The notes under the pieces: model-generated | Seen by the model: only the letters and a program-made list of their open reading frames with translations | The model's database searches: none | What the model was told of the DNA's origin: nothing | Shown: piece after piece, positions 16,788 to 24,028 of the stretch | Layout of the letters: each line of letters begins with the position of its first letter | Position numbering within the stretch: position 1 is the first letter of the stretch | Source of the DNA: an uncultured Ruminococcus sp. | GTDB taxonomy: Bacteria; Bacillota; Clostridia; Oscillospirales; CAG-272 | Direction: 5' to 3' | NCBI GenBank assembly: GCA_902779285.1 | Contig: CACZAZ010000011.1 | Location: 1-39,163 of the forward strand | DNA length: 39,163 nt | Made by a program: the position numbers and the translations under genes

Positions 16788-17420
16788 TCATTCCTTTTCC
16801 ATCAGCAAACGCGCCGCGTTTGCGATCATCTCCGCCGTTTTGTCGATCCCGAGCAGACTGCTGTTCACGGCGAGGTGGTAGTTGTCGTACTTGCCCCACT
16901 TGTTCCCGGTGTAGAAATTGTAGTAGGACGAGCGCCGCCTGTCGGTCTTGTTGATGAGGTCGATCGCCTGCGCTTCGGTGATGCCCTCGTGCCGTTCCAT
17001 CACGCGCTGTTTCCGGTTGGCAAGATCGCCGTACACGAAGACCGAGAGCCGCTTCGGATGATCGCGGAGAACGTAGTCGGCGCAGCGACCGATAATGACG
17101 CAGCTGCCCTCCTCCGCCGCGCGTCGGATGACGTCGGACTGCAGAAGAAAGAGTTTGTCGTTGAGCGGCGGCTTGTAACCGAAGTTCATCGCAGACCCGA
17201 AGAAATTGGACCCCAAAGCAAGCGTATAGAGCAGACTGTTCGCCGCGCTCTCGTCGGCTTTGCTCGCGACGGTCTCGTCGAGGTTGCCCTCGCGCGCCGC
17301 AAGGGTGATGAGGTTTTCGTCGTAATGCTTGATCCCGAGCGCTTCGGCGACCTTTTCACCGATCTCGCGCCCGCCGCTTCCGTACTGTCTGGCGATCGTG
17401 ATAACGATTTTGTCGGACAT
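16788..17420 (-). CDS. Cytidylate-kinase-like family protein
   Basis: 210 residues with a P-loop-like start IVITIARQYGSGGREIGEKVAEALG, the layout of the Cytidylate_kin2 family, a cmk relative common in Clostridia. Further matches are the VIIGRCADYVL strand and the Arg/Lys-rich lid around KTDRRRSSYYNFYTG. A true nucleotide kinase role is plausible but not proven; many members sit beside transporters or regulators without a known substrate. The ATG at 17420 follows AAGGAG by eight bases. Monocistronic, with its own promoter and strong terminator. Confidence 0.88.
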   Translation of the reverse strand: MSDKIVITIARQYGSGGREIGEKVAEALGIKHYDENLITLAAREGNLDETVASKADESAANSLLYTLALGSNFFGSAMNFGYKPPLNDKLFLLQSDVIRRAAEEGSCVIIGRCADYVLRDHPKRLSVFVYGDLANRKQRVMERHEGITEAQAIDLINKTDRRRSSYYNFYTGNKWGKYDNYHLAVNSSLLGIDKTAEMIANAARLLMEKE

Positions 17421-17469
17421 AAGATCATCTCCTTCACTTGTGCGTCGCGGTTTCGTTTGTCCCATATAC

Positions 17470-17498
17470 AGTATATCACAAATCCCCGTTTCTGTAAA
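17470..17498 (-). promoter_or_regulatory. Promoter of the cytidylate-kinase-like gene
   Basis: Minus strand TTTACA (17493-17498), 17 bp, TATACT (17470-17475). It is divergent from the plus-strand promoter at 17537. Confidence 0.8.
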
Positions 17499-17536
17499 GG
17501 GCTTTTTTGCCGAAAAGCCGAAAATCGGAGAATGAC

Positions 17537-17565
17537 TTGCAGAGAACGGGATTTCGTGCTATAAT
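17537..17565 (+). promoter_or_regulatory. Promoter of the NAD(P)HX dehydratase gene
   Basis: TTGCAG (17537-17542), 17 bp, TATAAT (17560-17565). Confidence 0.8.
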
Positions 17566-17609
17566 AATAATTCGGAAAAAACGGACGGCGCCCGACGGGA
17601 GGAAACCGT

Positions 17610-18521
17610 ATGAAAAAACAAACGGAAAAAGCGAAGAACGCTCCGCGCAAAACCGACGCCGCGCTCGCGGGGTCGCTTCTCCCCGCGCGTCCGTCCGACG
17701 GCAACAAGGGCACTTTCGGGCGAGCGCTCCTCTTCTGCGGGAGCGAAAAGTACCGCGGCGCCGCGTGTCTTGCATCCGAGGGGGCTCTGGCGGGCGGCGC
17801 GGGGCTGGTCGAGCTGGCTTCGTGCGAGTCGGTCGTGTCGCTCGTCCTCACCCGCGCGCCATCGGTCGTCGGAACGGCGTTCGTCCCCTCGGAGATCGGC
17901 GCGTATCTGCCCCTGAAACTGACCGAAAAAGCGACGGCGATCCTCGTCGGCTGCGGCTCGGGCAAAAGCGAGCGGCTCGCGCTGTCGCTCTTTGAGTTGC
18001 TGAAAACCCCCGGTTGTCCCGTCGTGCTCGACGCGGACGCCCTGAACTCGCTCGCCCTGAAACGCGAGACGGCGCTCGAGGTCCTCAAAAACGCTGCGCG
18101 TCCCGTGATCCTGACCCCGCACCCCCTCGAGTTCTCCCGCTTGTCGGGGATCCCGCTCGATTCGATCTCCCGTGACCGCGCCGGGGTCGCCGCCGTCTTT
18201 GCCGCGACCTACGGCGTCACCCTCGTCCTGAAGGGCGCCGGCACCGTGATCGCCTCGCCCGACGGGGAAGTTACCGTCAACACGACCGGCGGCTCGGGTC
18301 TTGCCAAGGGCGGGAGCGGCGACGTTCTCGCGGGGTTTCTGGTCTCGCTTGTCGCGCAAGGGATGAAGCCGTATGACGCCGCGATCCTCGCCGTTTACCT
18401 GCACGGGGCGGCGGGCGACGCGCTGACGAACGAGTATTCGGAGATGGGCGTCCGACCCGACGATCTCCCCCGCGAGATCTCGCGCCTTGCGGCTCGGTTG
18501 TATCGGGGAGATTGTCAATAA
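17610..18521 (+). CDS. nnrD: ADP-dependent NAD(P)H-hydrate dehydratase
   Basis: Repairs damaged, hydrated NADH or NADPH using ADP; cytoplasmic metabolite repair. The 303-residue protein matches the YjeF C-terminal (ribokinase-like) domain: NKGTFGRALLFCGS, then GALAGGAGLVELA, VVLDADALNSLA, LTPHPLEFSRLSG, and the nucleotide and catalytic loop GLAKGGSGDVLAGF. The N-terminal NnrE epimerase domain of fused YjeF proteins is absent, so this is the stand-alone form. The ATG at 17610 follows GGGAGGAAA. It has its own promoter and shows no clear terminator before the fakB promoter 16 nt downstream. Confidence 0.94.
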   Translation: MKKQTEKAKNAPRKTDAALAGSLLPARPSDGNKGTFGRALLFCGSEKYRGAACLASEGALAGGAGLVELASCESVVSLVLTRAPSVVGTAFVPSEIGAYLPLKLTEKATAILVGCGSGKSERLALSLFELLKTPGCPVVLDADALNSLALKRETALEVLKNAARPVILTPHPLEFSRLSGIPLDSISRDRAGVAAVFAATYGVTLVLKGAGTVIASPDGEVTVNTTGGSGLAKGGSGDVLAGFLVSLVAQGMKPYDAAILAVYLHGAAGDALTNEYSEMGVRPDDLPREISRLAARLYRGDCQ

Positions 18522-18536
18522 AAAACCGAACATCTG

Positions 18537-18565
18537 TTGACAAAAACCACGTCGCGTGGTATAAT
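18537..18565 (+). promoter_or_regulatory. Promoter of fakB-fakA with an internal palindrome
   Basis: TTGACA (18537-18542), 17 bp, TATAAT (18560-18565). The spacer is filled by ACCACG-TCG-CGTGGT (18546-18560), a 6-bp inverted repeat touching the -10 box, well placed to be a repressor operator. Confidence 0.88.
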
Positions 18566-18644
18566 AAAAAAGCAACGGCAAAAAATGCCTGAAAAACCGC
18601 AAAATAACAACCGGTTTCGACCGGGTCTGACGAAGGAGTAACAG

Positions 18645-19511
18645 ATGGATTTTCGCATTTTTACCGATTCGGCGTCCGACCTGACGCCCGAACTGATCAC
18701 CGAACTCGACGTTTCGGTGCTGGAACTGAAAACGACGCTCACCAAGCCCGACGGCACGGTGCTTGACGGCTTTTCTCTCGAATATCCCGACTTCTACAAC
18801 GCCCTGCGCGACAAATGCACCGCCGTCACCGCGGCGTACAGCGTGGGCGAGGTGATCGAGGCGGTCGAGCCCATGCTCGCGGCGGGGATCGACGTCCTGT
18901 TCCTCGCGTTCTCGTCGGGGCTCAGCGCGTCCTGCAACTCCGCGAAGATCGCGGCGGAGGACCTGTCGCAGAAGTACCCGGAGCGCAAGTTCCTGGTCCT
19001 CGACACGCTCTGCGCCTCACTCGGCGAGGGTCTGCTCGTCTTCCATACCGTAAAATACGCGCGCGCGGGTCACTCGATCGAGGAGACCTACGATTACGCG
19101 GAGCGCACCCGCTTCAATCTCTGCCATTGGTTCACGGTCGACGATCTGTTCCACCTGAAGCGCGGCGGCCGCATTTCGGGCGCGACGGCTCTGCTCGGCA
19201 CGATGCTGAATATCCGCCCGGTGCTGCACGTCGACGACGAGGGACATCTGATCAATATGGAAAAGGCGAAGGGGCGCAAAAACTCGATGCGCGCCCTGCT
19301 CGAACACATGAAGATCTCCGCGATCGCCCCGGAGGATCAGACGGTATTCATCTGCCAGGGCGACTGCAAAGAGGACGCCGAGGAACTTGCCGGCTGGGTG
19401 AAGGAGACCTTCGGGGTCAAGCGGGTCGAGATCGGCTACACCGGACGCGTGATCGGCTCCCACTCGGGTCCCGGAACGCTGGCTCTCTTCTTCCTCGGAA
19501 ACAAGCGTTGA
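18645..19511 (+). CDS. fakB: DegV family fatty-acid-binding protein (fatty acid kinase subunit B)
   Basis: Binds a free fatty acid and presents it to FakA for phosphorylation, feeding host or recycled acids to phospholipid synthesis. The 288-residue protein has the DegV features: FTDSASDLTPEL at the N-terminus, the fatty-acid contact loop FLAFSSGLSAS, LFHLKRGGRISG in the middle, and GSHSGPGTLALFFLG at the C-terminus, a complete two-lobe EDD fold. The ATG at 18645 follows AAGGAG by six bases. The next gene, 28 nt on, encodes FakA, which makes the FakB call firm by context. Acid chain preference cannot be read. Confidence 0.93.
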   Translation: MDFRIFTDSASDLTPELITELDVSVLELKTTLTKPDGTVLDGFSLEYPDFYNALRDKCTAVTAAYSVGEVIEAVEPMLAAGIDVLFLAFSSGLSASCNSAKIAAEDLSQKYPERKFLVLDTLCASLGEGLLVFHTVKYARAGHSIEETYDYAERTRFNLCHWFTVDDLFHLKRGGRISGATALLGTMLNIRPVLHVDDEGHLINMEKAKGRKNSMRALLEHMKISAIAPEDQTVFICQGDCKEDAEELAGWVKETFGVKRVEIGYTGRVIGSHSGPGTLALFFLGNKR

Positions 19512-19539
19512 ACCCCGACGAAAGGAACGCACATTCTGT

Positions 19540-21243
19540 ATGAAAATCAACGGCTCTCTGTTTCGCTCGATGATCGTTTCCGCAGGGAACAATCTCGAGA
19601 ACGCGAAACAGAAAATCAACGATTTGAACGTTTTCCCGGTCCCCGACGGAGACACGGGGATCAATATGAGTATGACCCTGTCCGGCGTCTCGGCGGCGGG
19701 GCGCGAGGGTGAATCCATCGAGGAGGTCTCCCGCGAGATCGCTTCGACCGCCCTTCGTTCCGCGCGCGGCAACTCCGGGGTCATCCTCTCGCTTTTCTTC
19801 CGCGGGATCTCCAAGGGATTCAAGGGCGTTACCCGCGCCGACGTCCCGGATATCGCCCGCGCCTTCAAACTCGGCACCGAGGAGGCGTACAAATCGGTCT
19901 CCAACCCCACCGAGGGTACCATCCTGACCGTGATGCGGCTCTCGTCCGAAGCGGCGGAAAAACTGGCGGGGAAGAAACTGAATCCCCCGACGATGGAGGA
20001 ACTGTTCGATAAGATCAACGCCGTTGCCCGCGAAACGCTGGAAAAGACCCCCGAGATGCTCCCCGTTCTGAAACAGGCGGGCGTGGTCGACTCGGGCGGG
20101 ATGGGCTTCGTCGTCGTGCTGGAGGGTATGATCGCCGCCCTGCACGGAAAGCCGGTCGCGCTCGCCGCCGCAAGAAGCGAGGGGGGAGCGTCGGTCTTCG
20201 GCAAGTTCAATACCGAGGATATCGTCTACCCCTATTGCACCGAATGTATCGTCGGCAAGAGTCCGGACTACCGGGGAGAGGGGACCTGCGGCGAGTTCCG
20301 CAAGTTCGTTCTTTCGGCGGGCGACAGCGCCGTGTTCGTCGACGACGAGGAGATCGTCAAACTGCACGTCCATACCTCCGACCCCGGAAAGGTGCTTTCC
20401 GAGGCGGTGAAATACGGCGCGCTTCTCACCGTTAAGGTCGAGAATATGCGCGAACAGCACACCAGTCTCACGACCGAAAAGAAGCCCTCTCCCGTCGCGG
20501 TCGCGGCGGGGAAGATCGAGGACGCCGCCGGGCGCGCGATCGGGGCGACCAAATCGTTCCTTGCTCCGAAAGAGGTCAAAGCCGAAAAGGAATTCGGTTT
20601 CGTCTCGGTCTGCACGGGAGAGGGGATCGTCGCTTGCTTCCGCGATCTCGGCGCGGACAAGATCGTCAAGGGCGGTCAGACCATGAACCCCAGCACCAAT
20701 GACGTTCTGACCCAGGTGAGGGCGACCCCGTCGAAGGTGGTCTTCGTCCTCCCGAACAACAAGAATATCTGTATGGTCGCGGCGCAGGCGGCGCTGCTTG
20801 AAAAGAAGAAGAAAGTCGTCGTGATCCCGACCTACACGATCCAGGAGGGGATCGCCGTTATGATGGCGTTTGATCCCGAAAAGTCGCTCGACGAGAACAA
20901 AGCCGCGATGGAAGAGGCGATGAAGAACGTCTCGTCGCTCTCGGTCACCCGCGCCGTCCGCGACTCGGTCGTGAACGGAGAGACCGTCCGCGAGGGCGAG
21001 TATCTCGGGCTCGTCCGCGGCAAGATCGTCTGCCACGCCGCCGACCGCACCGATTGTCTCAAGTCTCTGCTCTCAGGCGTCAAAGAGGCGGGCTTCCTGA
21101 CCGTTTTCTGCGGCGCGGACGTCTCGGACGAGGACGGGGAAGCGGTGGTTTCCCTGATCGCCGAGGTCTGCGGTAAAGACGCCGAGGCGACCGCCGTCGC
21201 AGGGGGACAGCCCCTCTACGATTTCCTCATTTCCGCGGAATAA
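19540..21243 (+). CDS. fakA: Fatty acid kinase catalytic subunit FakA (DAK2 domain, YloV-like)
   Basis: Uses ATP to phosphorylate the fatty acid held by FakB, giving acyl-phosphate for PlsX/PlsY. 567 residues in three parts: an N-terminal DhaL kinase domain with NVFPVPDGDTGINMSMTL (the Asp cluster binding Mg-ATP) and RSARGNSGVILS; a middle domain with YCTECIVG and KLHVHTSDPG, matching the Cys and His-x-His zinc ligands known in this family; and a C-terminal DegV-like domain from about residue 350. The ATG at 19540 has AAAGGAAC rather far upstream (about 12 bases), so translation may rely on coupling with fakB. The operon ends here; repeats follow. Confidence 0.94.
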   Translation: MKINGSLFRSMIVSAGNNLENAKQKINDLNVFPVPDGDTGINMSMTLSGVSAAGREGESIEEVSREIASTALRSARGNSGVILSLFFRGISKGFKGVTRADVPDIARAFKLGTEEAYKSVSNPTEGTILTVMRLSSEAAEKLAGKKLNPPTMEELFDKINAVARETLEKTPEMLPVLKQAGVVDSGGMGFVVVLEGMIAALHGKPVALAAARSEGGASVFGKFNTEDIVYPYCTECIVGKSPDYRGEGTCGEFRKFVLSAGDSAVFVDDEEIVKLHVHTSDPGKVLSEAVKYGALLTVKVENMREQHTSLTTEKKPSPVAVAAGKIEDAAGRAIGATKSFLAPKEVKAEKEFGFVSVCTGEGIVACFRDLGADKIVKGGQTMNPSTNDVLTQVRATPSKVVFVLPNNKNICMVAAQAALLEKKKKVVVIPTYTIQEGIAVMMAFDPEKSLDENKAAMEEAMKNVSSLSVTRAVRDSVVNGETVREGEYLGLVRGKIVCHAADRTDCLKSLLSGVKEAGFLTVFCGADVSDEDGEAVVSLIAEVCGKDAEATAVAGGQPLYDFLISAE

Positions 21244-21250
21244 CTGCCCC

Positions 21251-21603
21251 GCGCTCGATTCGAAATACGCTCGCAAGCTCACGTTCGATATATGCTCGTA
21301 AACTCGCATTCGATATGTTCGCTCCGCGAACGAGAGGGATTCTTTCACGCCGCGTTTAGGGGGCAGGGGGGTCCCCCGCGGCATATCGCGTGCGAAGCAC
21401 ATATCGAGTCCGGAGGACATATCGAGTGCGAAGCACATATCGAGCGCCGAAGGCGCCAAGTCGTCGATATATCTCGCTGCGCTCGATTCGATATATGCTC
21501 GTAAACTCGCATTCGATATACGCTCGCAAGCTCGCGTTCGATATGTTCGCTCCGCGAACGAGAGGGGATCCTTCGCGTCGCGCCCCCCGCGGCATATCGC
21601 GTT
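21251..21603 (+). repeat. Mini-hairpin repeat array A with 118-bp core
   Basis: An array of short units joined by TTCGATAT or ATATCGAG boxes. The left arm has 25-bp units containing CTCG-N4-CTCG direct repeats (for example GCTCGCAAGCTCGC, GCTCGTAAACTCGC). The 118-bp core (21309-21426) starts TTCGATATG, has a GTTCGC-TCC-GCGAAC hairpin, then a GC-rich stretch with TTTAGGGGGCAGG, then 18-bp units with inverted repeats (GTGC-GAA-GCAC, GTCC-GGA-GGAC). After 21430 a second left arm and a shortened core (21537-21602) follow. Arrays B and C carry the same core in the same orientation. Not CRISPR: no unique spacers of constant length. Confidence 0.9.
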
Positions 21604-21645
21604 TTCTTGCAACTTTTTCCTTTGAAAAACAACCCTTTCTCGTAT

Positions 21646-21720
21646 CTTTTCTTGCAAAACGGCAAGAAAAGCAAAATCTCGAAAAACGTCCGCTTTCCCA
21701 GTCGGAACGGGCGTTTTTTC
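21646..21720 (+). terminator. Hairpin plus terminator downstream of array A
   Basis: CTTTTCTTGC/GCAAGAAAAG (21646-21671) is a 10-bp hairpin. It is followed by an 11-bp stem AAAAACGTCCG/CGGGCGTTTTT (21682-21718, one G-T pair) ending in a T run. The second looks like a rho-independent terminator and may end the fak transcript after the array. The rest of 21721-21849 shows no gene. Confidence 0.65.
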
Positions 21721-21849
21721 AGTTCTGTCAACGATTCCGAGCGCCCCTGCCGCGATCGTTCTTTTCACGTTCCCTCCGTCTTTTTGAACAATTTGCCGGG
21801 GGTGGGTTTTGTGGATTCTGCCATTTTCCCTCGGAGGGGGCTTTTTCCG

Positions 21850-21878
21850 TTGAAAACACGGCGTTTTTTTGCTATAAT
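21850..21878 (+). promoter_or_regulatory. Promoter of the broken single-module lipoprotein gene
   Basis: TTGAAA (21850-21855), 17 bp, TATAAT (21873-21878). The promoter looks intact although the gene carries a stop codon. Confidence 0.85.
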
Positions 21879-21926
21879 GAATACAACAGGCGAGGAAATC
21901 GTCTGAATAGAGGAGGAAATCAACCA

Positions 21927-23285
21927 ATGAAAAAATCCGTCAGAATCCTTGCGCTGCTCCTTTCCCTTGTGATGTGAGCTCTTGCGTTCGCGTCCTGCGG
22001 AAAGAAGAAAGCAGACGCGACCACAGCAGAACAGACCGCCGCTGCGACTACCGCGGAGCAGACGACCGCCGGAACGACCGCCGCTCCGACCCTTCCCCCG
22101 CACGTCCATACCCCCGAGGATGAATACACCGTGGACCTGAAGCCCACCTGCACCACCCCGGGCGAAAAGTCCCTCTACTGCGCAGAGTGCGGTGAACTGA
22201 TCCCCGGATCGACCGTACCGATCGACGTCGATCCCAACGCGCACAACATCTCCGCTTGGAACGTGACCAAAGAAGCCACCATCTTCGAGGACGGTTTGCG
22301 CACGGGACATTGCACCATCTGCGACCGCGACTTCGAGGAGAGCTATTCTTCGATCGTCGAGGTCAAATACACGTCCGAGCAGGAAGCGAACAAGCACTTC
22401 GCCCAGACCGCTATTTACAGCGATATCCTTGAAGAAGGCGAAAAGCACTTCTACGGTACCGAAGCCAACCCCGGCGGACTGGATCTCTTCGTCGAGTATT
22501 CCATCCTCTGGAACCCGACGCTGAAGAACATCAATAACGGCGATCCGATCTACAGCTCGCGTATCGGCGGCGCGAGCGACTCCGGCTCCTGCAACGACAT
22601 TATCTGGATGTCGCTGAAGGACAGCGCCTCCGGCTCCGACTGCATTTTCGCGGGCGGTTACGAGTACGGCGGACTCCGTACCGTCGACGTCGGTCCTGCG
22701 ACCATGTCGACCCCCGTTCCGTCGACCAAGACCTTCGATTGCTGGCCGAACATCGGCGGCGCGGTTGCGGCTGACTACGATAACCTTGCCAACGGCCACG
22801 AATGGGGCTGGCACCGCGTCGGTCTCCGCATCCACGAAGAACTCCTGAACGAGGACGCTCTGAAGGCGTATATCGCAAATCCCGAGGATCCCGAGGCGGT
22901 CGCTCCCGCGGCGGAGTACCTGATGTGGGCGGAATGCTACATTGACGGCAACCTGCTCTTCAAACTCTCGAACGCCGCGACCACCGTCAACGGCGCCTCT
23001 ACCTATAAGGAAGAGAATATGCTCTTCACGGCGGCGCCCGACGGAGAAGGCGGGATCACCTACACCGATATCAACGAGTCCAAGTACGTGATGGGCGTTC
23101 GCCTGATCGCCAAACAAGCGACGGTTGACGGCGCGTACTTCGTCTACGGCGACTACTCCGCCACCGCCGGCACCGCGTTCAAGCAGGTCGTCACGAAGGT
23201 TGCTTCTCCCGCCGCCGCCACCTACACGACGGAGGACGGCACCGTGATCTCCGCGCCCTGCTACTACAATCTTGAAACCGACTGA
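21927..23285 (+). pseudogene. Single-module lipoprotein with a TGA stop inside the signal peptide
   Basis: ATG at 21927 follows AGGAGG and reads MKKSVRILALLLSLVM, then TGA (21975-21977), then in the same frame ALAFASCGKKKADATT and 420 more open codons. Without the stop it would be a lipobox lipoprotein of about 452 residues: signal peptide with lipid Cys at FASC, a Thr-rich linker, two Cys-pair segments (YCAECGEL; HCTICDRD, each after an ATxxxDG-like strand), then one module with GEKHFYG, VEYSILWN, EWGWHRVGLRIHEE and a C-terminal ending near TTEDGTVISAPCYYN. The TGA aligns with a Cys codon in the neighbouring paralogue's signal peptide, so a one-base change could explain it. No start after the stop restores an export signal. 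Promoter, ribosome site and terminator are intact. Confidence 0.85.
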
Positions 23286-23300
23286 TTCCATCCCCCTTTT

Positions 23301-23335
23301 CCCCCGCGCCCTCCGGCGCGGGGGTTTTCTTTTTC
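23301..23335 (+). terminator. Terminator of the broken lipoprotein gene
   Basis: CCCCCGCGCC-CTCC-GGCGCGGGGG stem-loop followed by TTTTCTTTTT, 15 bases after the stop codon. Confidence 0.93.
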
Positions 23336-23345
23336 CGTCTCCAAA

Positions 23346-23427
23346 TGCGCGAAGCGCAATTCACGGCGCGGAGCGCCAATTCACGCGGGCTTGCCCGCAA
23401 TTCACGACGGCTTGCCGTCAATTCATT
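23346..23427 (+). repeat. Mini-hairpin array with AATTCA spacers
   Basis: Four successive small hairpins (TGCGC-GAA-GCGCA, GGCGC-GGA-GCGCC, GCGGGC-TT-GCCCGC, GACGGC-TT-GCCGTC) are joined by a constant AATTCA(CG) spacer. Stem sequences differ from unit to unit but each pairs with itself. The layout is that of the ATATCG arrays with a different spacer. Confidence 0.85.
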
Positions 23428-23436
23428 CGTTTCAAG

Positions 23437-23477
23437 CCTTCCCCTTGAGGGGAAGGTGGCGCTTGCGCCGGATGAGG
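23437..23477 (+). repeat. Double-hairpin repeat ending GGATGAG, copy 1
   Basis: CCTTCCCC-TTGA-GGGGAAGG is followed by TGGCGC-TT-GCGCC and GGATGAGG. A second copy with a different second stem is at 37893-37934. Similar elements are, to my knowledge, scattered in gut Bacillota genomes. Confidence 0.8.
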
Positions 23478-23485
23478 TGTCCCCC

Positions 23486-23737
23486 GTATCTCGCTCCGTT
23501 CGATTCGATATACGCTCGCAAGCTCGCGTTCGATATACGCTCGTAAACTCGCGTTCGATATGTTCGCTCCGCGAACGAGAAGGATTCTTTCACGCCGCGT
23601 TTAGGGGGCAGGGGGTCCCCCCGCGGCATATCGAGTGCGAAGCACATATCGAGTCCGGAGGACATATCGAGTGCGAAGCACATATCGCGCCGTCAGGCAT
23701 ATCGCGCCGTTAGGCATCTCATGTCCGAAGGACATAT
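23486..23737 (+). repeat. Mini-hairpin repeat array B with 118-bp core
   Basis: Two or three left-arm units, the 118-bp core (23554-23671), then right-arm units with changing stems: GTGC-GAA-GCAC, GCCGTCAGGC, GCCGTTAGGC and TGTCC-GAA-GGACA, each set between ATATCG-like boxes. The core differs from array A at only a few positions. From 23738 to 23912 I see no gene or clear signal. Confidence 0.9.
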
Positions 23738-23912
23738 TCCTTTTCTTGCTTCTCGGACAGAAAGGCAATCTCTGCCCCGCGCTCGCAAATAACCTTTGCA
23801 AAACGGCGCGAAATAAGGCGCGGCGGGAGAAAACGGAGGCAATTCGATTTTCCCCTGTTTTCTCCCGTTCGTCATTTTGCACAATAATTTTCTATCGTTC
23901 TTGTCTGTAGTG

Positions 23913-23941
23913 CCGATTTTGTATGGAGAAGACCGATTTTG
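23913..23941 (+). promoter_or_regulatory. Direct repeat CCGATTTTG x2, possible activator site
   Basis: CCGATTTTG occurs at 23913-23921 and 23933-23941, 20 bp apart start to start (about two helical turns), ending two bases before a weak -35 box. This is the usual place for an activator that helps a poor -35. Confidence 0.45.
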
Positions 23942-23943
23942 CC

Positions 23944-23972
23944 TTGTTTTTTCAATCGTTATGTTGTATAAT
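23944..23972 (+). promoter_or_regulatory. Promoter of the four-module lipoprotein gene
   Basis: TTGTTT (23944-23949), 17 bp, TATAAT (23967-23972). The -35 is the weakest of the set. The leader has an imperfect stem-loop (GGCG...CGCC) at 23981-24003 before AGGAGG. Confidence 0.78.
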
Positions 23973-24028
23973 AAAGACGATGACAGGCGGCTTGATCGCC
24001 CGTCAAATTCTTAGGAGGAAAAAACAGC

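Noticed and set aside
21975..21977. TGA read as selenocysteine or tryptophan in the lipoprotein signal peptide
   Set aside because: Many intact genes in the window end in TGA, so the code is standard; a selenocysteine in a signal peptide that is removed would be pointless, and I see no convincing insertion element right after it.
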